Source: Roseitranquillus sediminis (GTDB taxonomy: Bacteria; Pseudomonadota; Alphaproteobacteria; Rhodobacterales; Rhodobacteraceae). From it: a stretch of 64,000 nucleotides of DNA. Location of the stretch: positions 186,001 through 250,000 of the forward strand of contig NZ_JAFFOB010000019.1 in NCBI RefSeq assembly GCF_016918935.1. The letters are read 5' to 3'. Made by a program: the position numbers and the translations under genes. Of the stretch, positions 21,454 through 29,985 are shown piece by piece (position 1 is the stretch's first letter; every line of letters starts with the position of its first letter). Under the pieces are notes generated by a model. The model searched no databases, was not told the origin of the DNA, and saw only the letters and a list, made by a program, of their open reading frames with translations.

Positions 21454-21828
21454 CTATCCGTCAGCGACGAGCAGGACGTTGTTCTCGCTGTCCCTGATCA
21501 GGGCGTAGGCTACCAGCGGGTTCCAGGCCGCCGATTTCGGCTCCTGCACGATCTCGACGCCGTTGTCGCGCAAGACTTCCAGCGCCTCGTCGAGGTCATG
21601 TACCACGAGTGGCAGCGCCAGCCGTGATTTGGACACGCTGCGGCCCGGCTTGTCGTCAAGATGGATCTGGGTGCGGGAGTCCGCCACCTCGAGCAGGACC
21701 CAGCGGCTGTCGCCGAAGGGTGCGTCGGTCAGGACCCGCAGGCCAAGCTTGTCCCGGTAGAAGTCGCGTGCACGAACTATGTCGGTGACGGGCACGGAAA
21801 CGAAGCTGATGTGACTGAATATGCTCAT
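21454..21828 (-). CDS. VOC-superfamily (glyoxalase/bleomycin-resistance fold) protein
   Basis: A 124-residue single VOC protein with the two beta-alpha-beta-beta-beta halves: HISFVSVPVTDIVRARDFYR at the N-terminus and LVVHDLDEALEVLRDNGVEI from about residue 73. His6, Glu47 and the final RDSENNVLLV region are at positions used for metal binding in this fold. The substrate is unknown; small VOC proteins include isomerases, dioxygenases and resistance proteins. It is convergent with the preceding gene and divergent from accB. Confidence 0.88.
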   Translation of the reverse strand: MSIFSHISFVSVPVTDIVRARDFYRDKLGLRVLTDAPFGDSRWVLLEVADSRTQIHLDDKPGRSVSKSRLALPLVVHDLDEALEVLRDNGVEIVQEPKSAAWNPLVAYALIRDSENNVLLVADG

Positions 21829-21982
21829 GACTTGGGATCGCCGTCAAAAATTGTCCGCGTGACGGCTTCTACCTGCCCTGCGCAACCCAGTGTGCGCAAT
21901 CCGAAACTGACGCAAGGAGAGGCATGTGCGGTGTCAGGACAACTATGAGGCGTGCCGTGGCGACCGTCCTGGCATGCATGAC

Positions 21983-22011
21983 TTTCAACTGTCCGTTGCC
22001 TCGACTATAAG
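21983..22011 (+). promoter_or_regulatory. Weak candidate promoter for accB-accC
   Basis: TTTCAA and TATAAG lie 17 bases apart, about 60 bases before the accB ATG. The -10 box is close to consensus, the -35 box is poor. Confidence 0.3.
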
Positions 22012-22071
22012 CACGTCAATCGAGAAACGGACCCGTGGCAGACGGGCGCTAATGGACCGATCGGGACGCGG

Positions 22072-22566
22072 ATGACCAGAGAGACCCACGAGACGGACGT
22101 CGCCTTCATCAGGGCGCTGGCGGAGTTGCTGCGCGAGAACGACCTGACGGAACTGCAGGTCAAACGCGAATACGCCGAGGACGACAGCCTGAACGTGCGG
22201 GTCAGCCGCCTGACCGCTCCGCCGCCCGCCGCGCCTCCCGCACCGCCGGTGCCCATCCCGGCGGCACCCGCGATTTCGACACCGGCGCCGACCGCCGCGG
22301 CGCCTGCCGAGACCGAAGATCCGGCAAGCCATCCGGGCGTGGTGACCTCGCCCATGGTCGGCACCGCCTACCTGCAGGCCGAGCCGGGCAGCGACGCGTT
22401 CGTGAAGATCGGTGACCGGGTGACAGAGGGACAGACGCTGCTCATCATCGAGGCGATGAAGACAATGAACCACATCCCCTCGCCGCGGGCCGGAACCGTC
22501 CGCCGGATCATGATCGAGGATGGCGCGCCGGTGGAGTACGGCGCTCCCCTGATGATCGTCGACTGA
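22072..22566 (+). CDS. accB: Biotin carboxyl carrier protein of acetyl-CoA carboxylase
   Basis: A 164-residue protein. An N-terminal ~48-residue helix-strand region, a Pro/Ala linker (about 49-85) and a C-terminal biotinyl domain follow in order. The biotin attachment motif is IIEAMKTMN with Lys130. It carries carboxybiotin between AccC and AccAD in the first step of fatty acid synthesis. The stop codon directly abuts the accC ATG, so the two subunits are made together. Confidence 0.97.
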   Translation: MTRETHETDVAFIRALAELLRENDLTELQVKREYAEDDSLNVRVSRLTAPPPAAPPAPPVPIPAAPAISTPAPTAAAPAETEDPASHPGVVTSPMVGTAYLQAEPGSDAFVKIGDRVTEGQTLLIIEAMKTMNHIPSPRAGTVRRIMIEDGAPVEYGAPLMIVD

Positions 22567-23913
22567 ATGTTCTCGAAGATCCTGATCGCCAACCGGGGCG
22601 AGATTGCCCTGCGCGTCGTCCGGGCCTGCCGCGAAATGGGCATCCGCAGCGTCGCCGTCCATTCCACGGCCGACGCCGACGCGATGCACGTGCGCATGGC
22701 GGACGAAAGCGTCTGCATCGGGCCTCCGTCCTCTTCCCAAAGCTATCTCAGCGTTCCCGCCATTATCTCGGCCTGCGAAATAACGGGCGCCGAGGCGATC
22801 CACCCCGGCTACGGCTTCCTCTCCGAGAATGCGAACTTCGTGCAGATCGTCGAGGACCATGGGCTCACCTTCATCGGCCCGCGAGCGGAGCACATCCGCG
22901 TCATGGGTGACAAGATCACCGCGAAGGAGACGATGCGGCAACTCGGCGTTCCATGTGTGCCCGGATCGGCCGGAGGAGTGCCGGACCTCGACGCGGCCCG
23001 TGCGGTCGCCGACGAGAGCGGCTATCCAGTCATCGTCAAGGCGACGGCCGGTGGCGGGGGGCGCGGCATGAAGCTCGCGCGCTCGGCAGAGGATCTCGAG
23101 CGCGCCTTCCGCACCGCCCGGGCCGAGGCCAAGGCGGCCTTCGGCAACGACGAGGTCTACATCGAGAAGTACCTCAGCAAGCCGCGCCACATAGAGATCC
23201 AGGTCTTCGGCGACGGCAAGGGACGGGCGGTGCATCTGGGCGAGCGTGACTGCTCGCTTCAACGGCGCCACCAGAAGGTACTGGAGGAGTCGCCCGGCCC
23301 CGCCATAGACGATGCGACGCGCGCCCGCATCGGCCGGATATGCGCCGACGCGGTGGGAGCGATCAACTACGCCGGTGCGGGCACAATCGAGTTCCTCTAT
23401 GAGGACGGCGAGTTCTACTTCATTGAGATGAACACCCGCCTGCAGGTCGAGCATCCGGTGACTGAGGCGGTTTACGACGTCGATCTCGTGCGCGAGCAGA
23501 TCCGCGTCGCGGCGGGACAACCCATGTCGTTCGACCAGGACGCGCTGACGCCGCGGGGTCACGCGATCGAAGTGCGGATCAACGCCGAGAAGCTGCCCAA
23601 CTTTTCGCCGTCACCGGGCCGGATCAGCCAGTACCACGCGCCAGGCGGCCTCGGGGTGCGTGTCGACAGCGCACTTTACGACGGCTACCGGATCCCGCCC
23701 TACTACGACAGCCTGATCGGCAAGTTGATCGTGCATGGCAGCGACCGACCCGAGGCGCTGTCGCGGCTGGCCCGTGCGCTGGGGGAACTGATCGTTGACG
23801 GCGTGGACACCACCATACCGCTCTTCCACGCGCTGCTCCGCGAGCCGGCAGTCCTCTCCGGCGACTACGACATCCATTGGCTGGAGCACTGGTTGGAGCA
23901 GCGCCCCGGCTGA
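22567..23913 (+). CDS. accC: Biotin carboxylase subunit of acetyl-CoA carboxylase
   Basis: A 448-residue ATP-grasp enzyme that carboxylates biotin on AccB with bicarbonate and ATP. It has ILIANRGEIALRV at the N-terminus, ATP-binding glycine loop ATAGGGGRGMK (about 160), the catalytic EMNTRLQVEHPVTE (about 287) and the C-terminal biotin carboxylase domain. Length matches the family. It is followed after 11 bases by aat on the same strand. Confidence 0.97.
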   Translation: MFSKILIANRGEIALRVVRACREMGIRSVAVHSTADADAMHVRMADESVCIGPPSSSQSYLSVPAIISACEITGAEAIHPGYGFLSENANFVQIVEDHGLTFIGPRAEHIRVMGDKITAKETMRQLGVPCVPGSAGGVPDLDAARAVADESGYPVIVKATAGGGGRGMKLARSAEDLERAFRTARAEAKAAFGNDEVYIEKYLSKPRHIEIQVFGDGKGRAVHLGERDCSLQRRHQKVLEESPGPAIDDATRARIGRICADAVGAINYAGAGTIEFLYEDGEFYFIEMNTRLQVEHPVTEAVYDVDLVREQIRVAAGQPMSFDQDALTPRGHAIEVRINAEKLPNFSPSPGRISQYHAPGGLGVRVDSALYDGYRIPPYYDSLIGKLIVHGSDRPEALSRLARALGELIVDGVDTTIPLFHALLREPAVLSGDYDIHWLEHWLEQRPG

Positions 23914-23924
23914 CTGCGACAGAC

Positions 23925-24569
23925 ATGACCGACGGCGCTCTTACTCCCGACCTGTTGCTCGGCGCCTACGCCACAGGTATCTTTCCCATGGCGGAGCGGC
24001 GCGATGACCCGGAGATCTTCTGGGTCGACCCGCTGCGGCGGGGGATCATCCCACTCGACCGCCTCCACGTCTCGCGCTCGCTGCGGCGCCGGATCCTGCG
24101 CGGCGGCTATGAGGTGACGTACGACACCGATTTCGACGGCGTGGTGGCTGGATGCGCCGCGCGGCCGGAGACCTGGATCAACGACACGATCCGGCAGCTC
24201 TACGCCGAGCTCCACCGGCGAGGGCACGCGCACAGCGTCGAGATCCGCCACTCAGGTGCCTTGGTCGGCGGCGTCTATGGCGTGGCGATCGGCGCGGCCT
24301 TCTTCGGCGAGAGCATGTTCAGCACCATGCGCGATGCGTCAAAGATCGCCCTCGTCCACCTGGTCGACCGGCTGGTGCAGGGAGGCTTCATGCTGCTCGA
24401 CACGCAGTTCGTTACGCCGCACCTGCGATCGCTCGGTGCGACCGAGATCTCGCGTGGCGAATACCGTCTGCGCCTTGCCGAGGCGCTGGACCTGCCGGCG
24501 GAATTCGGCGCCGCGGGATCGGCGCCGGCGCCTCAGCTCGTGCTGCAGCGCATCACCCAAACGTCGTAG
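23925..24569 (+). CDS. aat: Leucyl/phenylalanyl-tRNA--protein transferase
   Basis: A 214-residue enzyme adding Leu or Phe to N-terminal Lys/Arg of proteins, marking them for ClpS/ClpAP (N-end rule). Characteristic blocks are LLGAYATGIFPMAE (about 10), WVDPLRRGIIPLDR, SVEIRHSGALVGGVYGVAIG and LLDTQFVTPHLRSLGA (about 155). ATG 23925 fits family N-termini; an in-frame ATG at 23877 would overlap accC. The 3' end overlaps the convergent DUF2155 gene by 37 bases. Confidence 0.95.
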   Translation: MTDGALTPDLLLGAYATGIFPMAERRDDPEIFWVDPLRRGIIPLDRLHVSRSLRRRILRGGYEVTYDTDFDGVVAGCAARPETWINDTIRQLYAELHRRGHAHSVEIRHSGALVGGVYGVAIGAAFFGESMFSTMRDASKIALVHLVDRLVQGGFMLLDTQFVTPHLRSLGATEISRGEYRLRLAEALDLPAEFGAAGSAPAPQLVLQRITQTS

Positions 24570-24880
24570 CGCGGATGATCGAGCGCGTTCAGCGCCGGGC
24601 TCGACGCGACCATCCAGCCCTTGAAGAGTGACGCCTCCTCTTGCCGGACCTCAAGCAAGGCAAAGGCGTCGCCCGAAGGGTTCTGCGACGGATACCGGCA
24701 TTCGACGAGCGTGATGCCGAGGCGGCCGAAGCTGGCTGTCTCCCCCACGTGCACGGTCACGTCCGCGACACGCCCGTCGATCTTGTCGAGCGCGCGCAGA
24801 ACGGCCCCCGGCGCTTCGACCACCTGCGCCTGCGCGGCCGGGGCCGTGAGAAGCGCGACGGCGAATGCAACGGCCCTCAC
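24533..24880 (-). CDS. DUF2155 family exported protein
   Basis: A 115-residue protein starting at GTG 24880 with a signal peptide (hydrophobic residues 2-18, ending AAQA). The mature part contains LRALDKIDGRVADVTVHVGE, FGRLGITLVECRYP and a C-terminal HPRYDVWVMRCSTS, typical of the domain. Function is unknown; a periplasmic location is expected. Its start overlaps the mlaD stop (GTGA), and the order NDUFA12-mlaD-DUF2155 opposite accBC-aat is, to my knowledge, conserved in Rhodobacterales. Confidence 0.9.
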   Translation of the reverse strand: MRAVAFAVALLTAPAAQAQVVEAPGAVLRALDKIDGRVADVTVHVGETASFGRLGITLVECRYPSQNPSGDAFALLEVRQEEASLFKGWMVASSPALNALDHPRYDVWVMRCSTS

Positions 24881-25326
24881 CCCTCGCTCCCTGTCACGAA
24901 GCGCAGGAGGAGCGTGATCAGGCTGACGGCGCTCTGCGTGTCCTCGATCTCGCCACCCGGATCGATGTCGAACGGCGAGCCGCCCGGCAGCACCTCGATG
25001 AAGGTCCCGCCGAGCAGGCCCTCGGACGCCACCGCAATCGATGTGTCCTCCGGCAGGCGCACCCCGTCGTCGATGGCGAAGAGCGTGTCCGCCCGATAGG
25101 TCTCGGGGTTCAATGCCAGACCCGTGACGGTGCCGATGCTGACGCCCGCGAGCCTTACGTCGGTGCCTACGGTCACGCCCTCGGCCGAGCGGAAGCTCGC
25201 AGTGAGCGGATAACTGGCGGCACGGACGCCGCTGCCGCCGGCGAACTGCGCGGCGTAGACGAGAAACCCCACGGCGATCAGGACGACGAGCGCCCCGGTT
25301 GCGACCTCGACCGGATTCTCCCGCAT
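24877..25326 (-). CDS. mlaD: MlaD-like phospholipid transport protein (MCE domain)
   Basis: A 149-residue protein anchored by one N-terminal helix (about residues 10-30) followed by a single MCE domain: YPLTASFRSAEGVTVGTDVR, LAGVSIGTVTGLAL and EGLLGGTFIEVLPGG. MlaD forms a hexameric periplasmic ring that shuttles phospholipids between membranes with MlaFEB. Those partner genes are not here, so they must be elsewhere. The chosen ATG 25326 overlaps the NDUFA12 stop; a much longer upstream frame would overlap that gene. Confidence 0.92.
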   Translation of the reverse strand: MRENPVEVATGALVVLIAVGFLVYAAQFAGGSGVRAASYPLTASFRSAEGVTVGTDVRLAGVSIGTVTGLALNPETYRADTLFAIDDGVRLPEDTSIAVASEGLLGGTFIEVLPGGSPFDIDPGGEIEDTQSAVSLITLLLRFVTGSEG

Positions 25327-25709
25327 CACTCCGGCGTCCAGGCCTCGTAGTCGCTGCGCAATGCCGGCTCGGGCCGGCGGATCGAGCCCGGCGGCGCATA
25401 GGCCAGCGTCGTACCGGTCAAGTTCGGCAGGTGCGGCTTCTCCCACGACCGGTGGCGCAGCGGCCGCTCGGACGGCGGCTCGTCCCAGGTGTGGTGCAGC
25501 CAGCCGTGCCAGTCGGGGCTGACGCGGCTCGCCTCGGACTCGCCGTTATAGATGACCCAGCGCCGCTTGCCGTCCTTCGTTCGGTAGAAGGCGTTGCCGG
25601 CCTCATCCTCGCCGACCCTCACGCCGCTGCGCCAGGTGAAAAGCTGCGTGCCGATCGTCTGGCCGTGCCACCAGGTCAGCGCGCGCGTGATGTAGGTGCC
25701 GATGCTCAT
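25326..25709 (-). CDS. NADH:ubiquinone oxidoreductase subunit NDUFA12 family
   Basis: A 127-residue protein of the family that includes the mitochondrial complex I accessory subunit NDUFA12/B17.2. Conserved parts are TLFTWR-like [40 protein letters not shown] and LHHTWDEPP. In alphaproteobacteria it associates with the complex I peripheral arm. It is first in the three-gene operon with mlaD and DUF2155, an apparent functional mix that is nevertheless common in this lineage. Confidence 0.93.
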   Translation of the reverse strand: MSIGTYITRALTWWHGQTIGTQLFTWRSGVRVGEDEAGNAFYRTKDGKRRWVIYNGESEASRVSPDWHGWLHHTWDEPPSERPLRHRSWEKPHLPNLTGTTLAYAPPGSIRRPEPALRSDYEAWTPE

Positions 25710-25766
25710 TCCGCCTCCGACTGCGTGGGGCAGGTATGCCCGTTCCGCCGGGCGCCGTCCAGCGGC

Positions 25767-26873
25767 TCACGCCGCAGCAGCATCTCGCAGCCGTGCGCGA
25801 TGCGCCTGCAGCCACCACGCCGTGACAAGCAGCGGCGCATCCTCCGCCTCCCCCGACGCGACCAGCTCCATCAGCCGCGCGAACGGGAGCACGTGGCTCA
25901 GGATGTCCTCCTGCTCGGCCATAGCGCCGCCCACCTCGCCGCCCCGCGCCGCAAGGTCGCAGATGCCGACATAGGAGTGCACGTACTCGCTGAGGCACCC
26001 GGTCGACGCGTAATAGCCGCCGACCCGTTCCAGCCGCGCGATCTCCAGCGCCGCCTCCTCACGCGTCTCCCTCAGCGCGGTCGCCTCTGGCGTCTCGCCC
26101 GGATCGATCCGCCCCGCCACCGGCTCCAGCGTCCAGGCGCGTTCGTCCCCGCGAAGCCATGGGCCGTAGCGGTACTGCTCCAGCAGCATCACCTCGTCGC
26201 GCCTCGGATCGTAGGGCAGCACCGTCACCGCATCCGACGCGATGAGTCCCGAGCGCGTCACCGTCTCGCTCCACGAACCGTCAAAGCGGCGAAAGCGCAA
26301 GTCCTGCTCGACGAGCGTGAAGTAGTCGGCGTAGGGCCGTCGGTGCGCCCGAACCTCCACGTCGGCGCCGTCGAACCCGCGCCGCACCTCGGCTGGCGCC
26401 TGGACTGCCTTGGCGCGGGCCGCCGAATCCGCGCGCTGCAGGATCATCGGGCGGTGGCCGGCGACCCAGTCGGGCGAGCGGCTGGATATATACTCCATCG
26501 TCTCCCGCGCGGCTTCGCGCAGGATCGACCCCCATTTCTCCTGCCAATGGTCCAGCCGCCACGGATCGACGGCCGATGCCTCCACATCGGCGCGCCAAAT
26601 GATGACCGGAATGCCGCCCAACAGCGCAGGCTCACGTCCATGCCCGAAGCTCGCCTCGTAGAACTCCAGGCGCCGGAGCGTCTCCTCGCCGAGCGACGCC
26701 GTCATCAACCCATCCGCAGATGCGCCCTCCTTGGCGACGAGGGTGGGGACATCCGCCGTCGCGCGCACCGCGAAGCCGTCAAGGGTCGCCGGCTCGACCG
26801 CCACCTCGGCGCCGAGCACGATACGACGCAGATCGTCGTCGCGCAGCGTGCCGTAGAAGAATGCCCGCTCCAT
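25767..26873 (-). CDS. trgB: TrgB-like protein: gamma-glutamylcyclotransferase-like + Nudix hydrolase fusion
   Basis: A 368-residue two-domain protein. Residues 1-~110 form an AIG2/GGCT-like fold (AFFYGTLRDDDLRRIVLG); from ~170 on comes a Nudix hydrolase with box GRIDPGETPEATALRETREEAALE at about 255, reported here as GRIDPGETPE then RETREE. Such fusions were named TrgB from tellurite resistance in Rhodobacter. The Nudix part resembles ADP-ribose pyrophosphatases. ATG 26873 is chosen for GGGGGAG five bases ahead; a GTG precedes it directly. Upstream lies a broken trgA, so any TrgA-TrgB partnership is lost here. Confidence 0.88.
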   Translation of the reverse strand: MERAFFYGTLRDDDLRRIVLGAEVAVEPATLDGFAVRATADVPTLVAKEGASADGLMTASLGEETLRRLEFYEASFGHGREPALLGGIPVIIWRADVEASAVDPWRLDHWQEKWGSILREAARETMEYISSRSPDWVAGHRPMILQRADSAARAKAVQAPAEVRRGFDGADVEVRAHRRPYADYFTLVEQDLRFRRFDGSWSETVTRSGLIASDAVTVLPYDPRRDEVMLLEQYRYGPWLRGDERAWTLEPVAGRIDPGETPEATALRETREEAALEIARLERVGGYYASTGCLSEYVHSYVGICDLAARGGEVGGAMAEQEDILSHVLPFARLMELVASGEAEDAPLLVTAWWLQAHRARLRDAAAA

Positions 26874-26894
26874 CACCTCTCCCCCGGGTTCGAC

Positions 26895-27233
26895 TCAAGA
26901 CCGCCGCCGCGCCACCTTCCCCGTGATCCAGCCGGCCGGCAACGCGCGACGACCAGCAGCAGCGCAGCATGGTGCAGCAGGGGGCCGCTCGACGCCGCCA
27001 TCAGCGCCACCACGTCCTGCACCGCCCCTACCGGGTCTTCGGGGCGAAATCGAGCGAGCGCAGGAGCATCGCATGCGTCGCGTGTAAAGAACTCGAGACG
27101 CAGCCGTTACCGCCGTAGCCGGCCCGATCGCGTCGACGCCGGCCACGCTGTCCCGCTCCGGCATCGCGAGTACGACGACCGGAGACAACTTCGCGAAGAG
27201 GAGCACGGCCGTTGCCTTGGCGGATGTCGGCAT
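26895..27233 (-). pseudogene. trgA: Decayed trgA (tellurite resistance membrane protein)
   Basis: No frame covers the space between cfa and trgB, but pieces of a TrgA-like protein occur in order in different frames: from ATG 27233, MPTSAKATAVLLFAKLSPVV, then MPE; from about 27069 a second frame with HAMLLRS; from about 27037 a third with DPVGAVQDVVALMA and LLHHAALLLVV; and finally ALPAGWITGKVARRR before TGA 26895-26897. These match, from memory, the start (MPTAAK...), the middle (E/AMLLRS...DPVEA) and the end (AGW...AARRW) of TrgA. At least two frame changes are needed. The ATG lies two bases after the cfa stop, the expected spacing for an operon member. Confidence 0.7.
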
Positions 27234-27235
27234 CC

Positions 27236-28441
27236 TCAGCCCGGGCGCTGCACGGTGATCTGCGTGACGTCGCAGTTCCCGCTCTGGAACGCAGCCGCGC
27301 ACGAGGTCAGGTAGAACGACCACATCCGCCGGAACCGTTCGTCGAAGCCGAGGCTCGCGATCTCGTCCCAGCGCATCGTGAAGGCGTCATGCCAGCGTCT
27401 CAGCGTCTGGCTGTAGCTCTCGCCGAACTCGACCGACTGCGCGACCCTCAGGCCCGCCCGCTCGATCTCCGCGCGCAGCACCGTCGGGCTCGGCAGCATG
27501 CCACCGGGAAAGATGTACTTCTGGATGAAGTCCACCCCGCGGCGATAAACTTCCCACCGCCGGTCCTGCAGGGTAATGATTTGCAGCGTCGCATTGCGAC
27601 CGGGCCGCAGTCGCTCGCGCACGGCATCGAAATAGACGGGCCAGTACTTCTCGCCTACCGCCTCGAACATCTCGATCGACGCGATCCCGTCGTACCGCCC
27701 CGCCTCGTCGCGATAGTCGCGGAAGGCGATCTCCACTTGTTCTACCAGACCGGCGTTCGCGATCCGCTGCCGGGCGAAGTCGAACTGCGCCCGGCTGATG
27801 GTTAGACCCGTCACCCGAAGGCCCCGCTCGCGCGCGGCGTACTCGGCAAATCCGCCCCAGCCACAGCCGATCTCCAGAACATGGTCGCCCTCGCGCACGC
27901 CCATCTGGTCGATCAGGCTGGCGTACTTCGCCGCCTGCGCCGCCTCGAGGCTCTCCTCGCCTGTCTGGAATTTCGCCGACGAATAGGTCATCGTGGAATC
28001 GAGCCAAAGGCGGTAGAAGTCGTTTCCGAGGTCGTAGTGCGCCGCGATGTTCCGCTTGGCCTGCGACCGCGTGTTGCCGCGCAGGAGGTGGCGCAGACGT
28101 TCGTAGGCGCGCAGGACCCGCATGCCGGGGAAGCCGTCGTAGAGATCGTCTCCCGCCACGTGAATCACGTCCATAAAGGCCTGCAGATCCGGCGTCGACC
28201 ATCCACCGTCTAGGTAGGCCTCGCAGAAGCCCATGTCGCCCTCGCGGATCAGCCTCGCGAAAAGGTCGGGGTCGTGCACGACTACCTCCGCCTCCGGCCC
28301 CTTCTCGCGTCCATCGGCGCGGAACCGTCTTCCGTCCGGCAGGACGAAGTCGAGGCGCCCGCGCTCCATCCCGCAGGCCGTGGTGAAGACCGGTGCGAAA
28401 TAGCGCGGCAGGTCATCCTGTCCCTCCGTCGTGCTGAGCAT
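27236..28441 (-). CDS. cfa: Cyclopropane-fatty-acyl-phospholipid synthase
   Basis: A 401-residue SAM-dependent enzyme that adds a methylene bridge to unsaturated acyl chains of membrane lipids. An N-terminal lipid-binding domain leads to AHYDLGNDFYRLWLDSTMTY (about 134), the SAM loop LEIGCGWGGFAEYAA (about 190) and FIQKYIFPGGMLPS (about 305), all typical. ATG 28441 with GGAG five bases upstream is preferred over GTG 28447. In Rhodobacter, cfa and photolyase genes belong to the RpoE singlet-oxygen response; adjacency of both here fits that theme. Confidence 0.94.
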   Translation of the reverse strand: MLSTTEGQDDLPRYFAPVFTTACGMERGRLDFVLPDGRRFRADGREKGPEAEVVVHDPDLFARLIREGDMGFCEAYLDGGWSTPDLQAFMDVIHVAGDDLYDGFPGMRVLRAYERLRHLLRGNTRSQAKRNIAAHYDLGNDFYRLWLDSTMTYSSAKFQTGEESLEAAQAAKYASLIDQMGVREGDHVLEIGCGWGGFAEYAARERGLRVTGLTISRAQFDFARQRIANAGLVEQVEIAFRDYRDEAGRYDGIASIEMFEAVGEKYWPVYFDAVRERLRPGRNATLQIITLQDRRWEVYRRGVDFIQKYIFPGGMLPSPTVLRAEIERAGLRVAQSVEFGESYSQTLRRWHDAFTMRWDEIASLGFDERFRRMWSFYLTSCAAAFQSGNCDVTQITVQRPG

Positions 28442-28537
28442 GCCCACTCCTTTCCCAACCCGATCAGGAAGCTACCGGCCGAAGTGAGTTCCAGCAACTC
28501 CGCCGAGACCCACCCGAGCGACCGCGAGGTCGCGAGA

Positions 28538-28562
28538 GGAAAGAAATGGCGCCGAAGGCGCC
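28538..28562 (-). terminator. Terminator-like hairpin after the photolyase gene
   Basis: In the minus-strand transcript GGCGCC, a three-base loop TTC and GGCGCC form a perfect stem (28548-28562), followed by ATTTCTTTCC. It lies just past the photolyase stop, so cfa probably has its own promoter in the next ~95 bases. Confidence 0.6.
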
Positions 28563-28578
28563 TCCGCCGAGTTGGCCG

Positions 28579-29985
28579 TCAGTCCCTGCGCTCCGCGTAG
28601 GCGTCAAGTGCGCGTTGCCTGCCGGCGGCCGCGGAGACCAAGGGCGCGGGATAGGCATCGTCGGGCGACATGTTCCATCTCAGCGGGATCGCATCGAAAT
28701 AACTCAGCGCATCCTCGCCGGGCCGCCTCTGACCCTCCGCGATCCAGCGACCGACATAGGCGCGTTCGGGATCGAACTTCTGTAGCTGAGTCGCTGGGTT
28801 GAACACTCGAAAGAACGGCGACGCGTCGGGACCCGATCCCGCCACCCACTGCCAGCCGAGCGCATTGTTCGCCACGTCCCAGTCCGTCAGGCACTCTTCG
28901 AACCAGCGGCAGCCGACGCGCCAGTGCGTCATCAGGTGCTTGGTGAGGTAGGAGGCGACGATCATCCGAGACCGGTTGTGCATCCGCCCGGTGACGAACA
29001 TCTCCCGCATCGCCGCGTCGACGAAGGGCATGCCCGTTCTGCCCTGCCGCCAGAGCATCGCGTCGCCATTGTCGTCGCGCCACGGAAAGTCATCCCATTC
29101 CGGCCGCCAGTTACCGGTGACGAGTCGCGGCGTGTACCAGAGCAGGTGGTAGGCGAATTCGCGCCAGATCAGCTCCTTGAGCCAGGTCGAGGCGCCGGAG
29201 CGTCCCTCTTCCTCCGCCCGCCGCGCCGCGTGCCAGCAGGTGCGGATTGAGATCTCTCCGTAGGTCAGGTTCTCCGACAGCCCCGACGTGCCATTGACCG
29301 CGGGCAGGTTCCGCCCCGCCTCGTAGTCGGCGATACCATCTTCGATGAAGCCGGCGAGCCGGTCCTGAGCCGCCGCCTCGCCGACGCGGACATGCCGCGC
29401 CACGACCTCGGCCCCGCGCTGCATGTCCGCTCCCAGCGCCCAGTCGTTCAAGGTATCGCTCCGGGGCCAGCGCTCGGGGGGCCTCAGGCGGGGCACCCGC
29501 GGCAGCGGGTCCTGCACCTCCCAATGCCGCGTCGCGCGCCAGTAGGGCGTGTAGACCTTGTAGTAGCCGCCGGATCCAGTCTCGATCGACCAGGGCTCGA
29601 ACAGCACGTGGCCCGGAAACACCCGCGTCTCGACGCTGCTTTCTCGCTCCACCTCTTCGTCACGTGCGCGAGAGGCGGGATCGTAGGCGCGGGTCCACCA
29701 GATCGCCGCCGCGCCCGTCTCGTCCACCAGCCGTGCGAGAGCTTCGGCGGCGCGGCCATGTCGAAGCACGAGGCGTGACCCGATGGCCTCAAGTTCGCGC
29801 CCGAAGGCGCCGATACTCAACGATAGCCGCCAACGCGGCGCGGCGCCTTGACCTTCGATCACCTCGTCGCGCAGGAACACGGGAATGACTGGGCGGCCGC
29901 TCTCGAAGGCAGCGTGCAGCATGGGGTGATCGCCCAATCTCAGGTCCCGCCGCAGCCATGCGATTATCGGCCGATCATCCGGCAT
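28579..29985 (-). CDS. Deoxyribodipyrimidine photolyase (cryptochrome/photolyase family)
   Basis: A 468-residue flavoprotein. The N-terminal antenna-binding Rossmann domain begins IIAWLRRDLRLGDHPMLHAA. The C-terminal FAD domain has GRMHNRSRMIVASYLTKHL (about 330) and NALGWQWVAGSGPDASPFFR (about 375), typical of class I CPD photolyases. It splits UV-induced pyrimidine dimers using blue light. It is monocistronic by the hairpin after it, but lies directly upstream of cfa on the same strand. A 6-4 photolyase or cryptochrome role is unlikely but not excluded. Confidence 0.93.
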   Translation of the reverse strand: MPDDRPIIAWLRRDLRLGDHPMLHAAFESGRPVIPVFLRDEVIEGQGAAPRWRLSLSIGAFGRELEAIGSRLVLRHGRAAEALARLVDETGAAAIWWTRAYDPASRARDEEVERESSVETRVFPGHVLFEPWSIETGSGGYYKVYTPYWRATRHWEVQDPLPRVPRLRPPERWPRSDTLNDWALGADMQRGAEVVARHVRVGEAAAQDRLAGFIEDGIADYEAGRNLPAVNGTSGLSENLTYGEISIRTCWHAARRAEEEGRSGASTWLKELIWREFAYHLLWYTPRLVTGNWRPEWDDFPWRDDNGDAMLWRQGRTGMPFVDAAMREMFVTGRMHNRSRMIVASYLTKHLMTHWRVGCRWFEECLTDWDVANNALGWQWVAGSGPDASPFFRVFNPATQLQKFDPERAYVGRWIAEGQRRPGEDALSYFDAIPLRWNMSPDDAYPAPLVSAAAGRQRALDAYAERRD

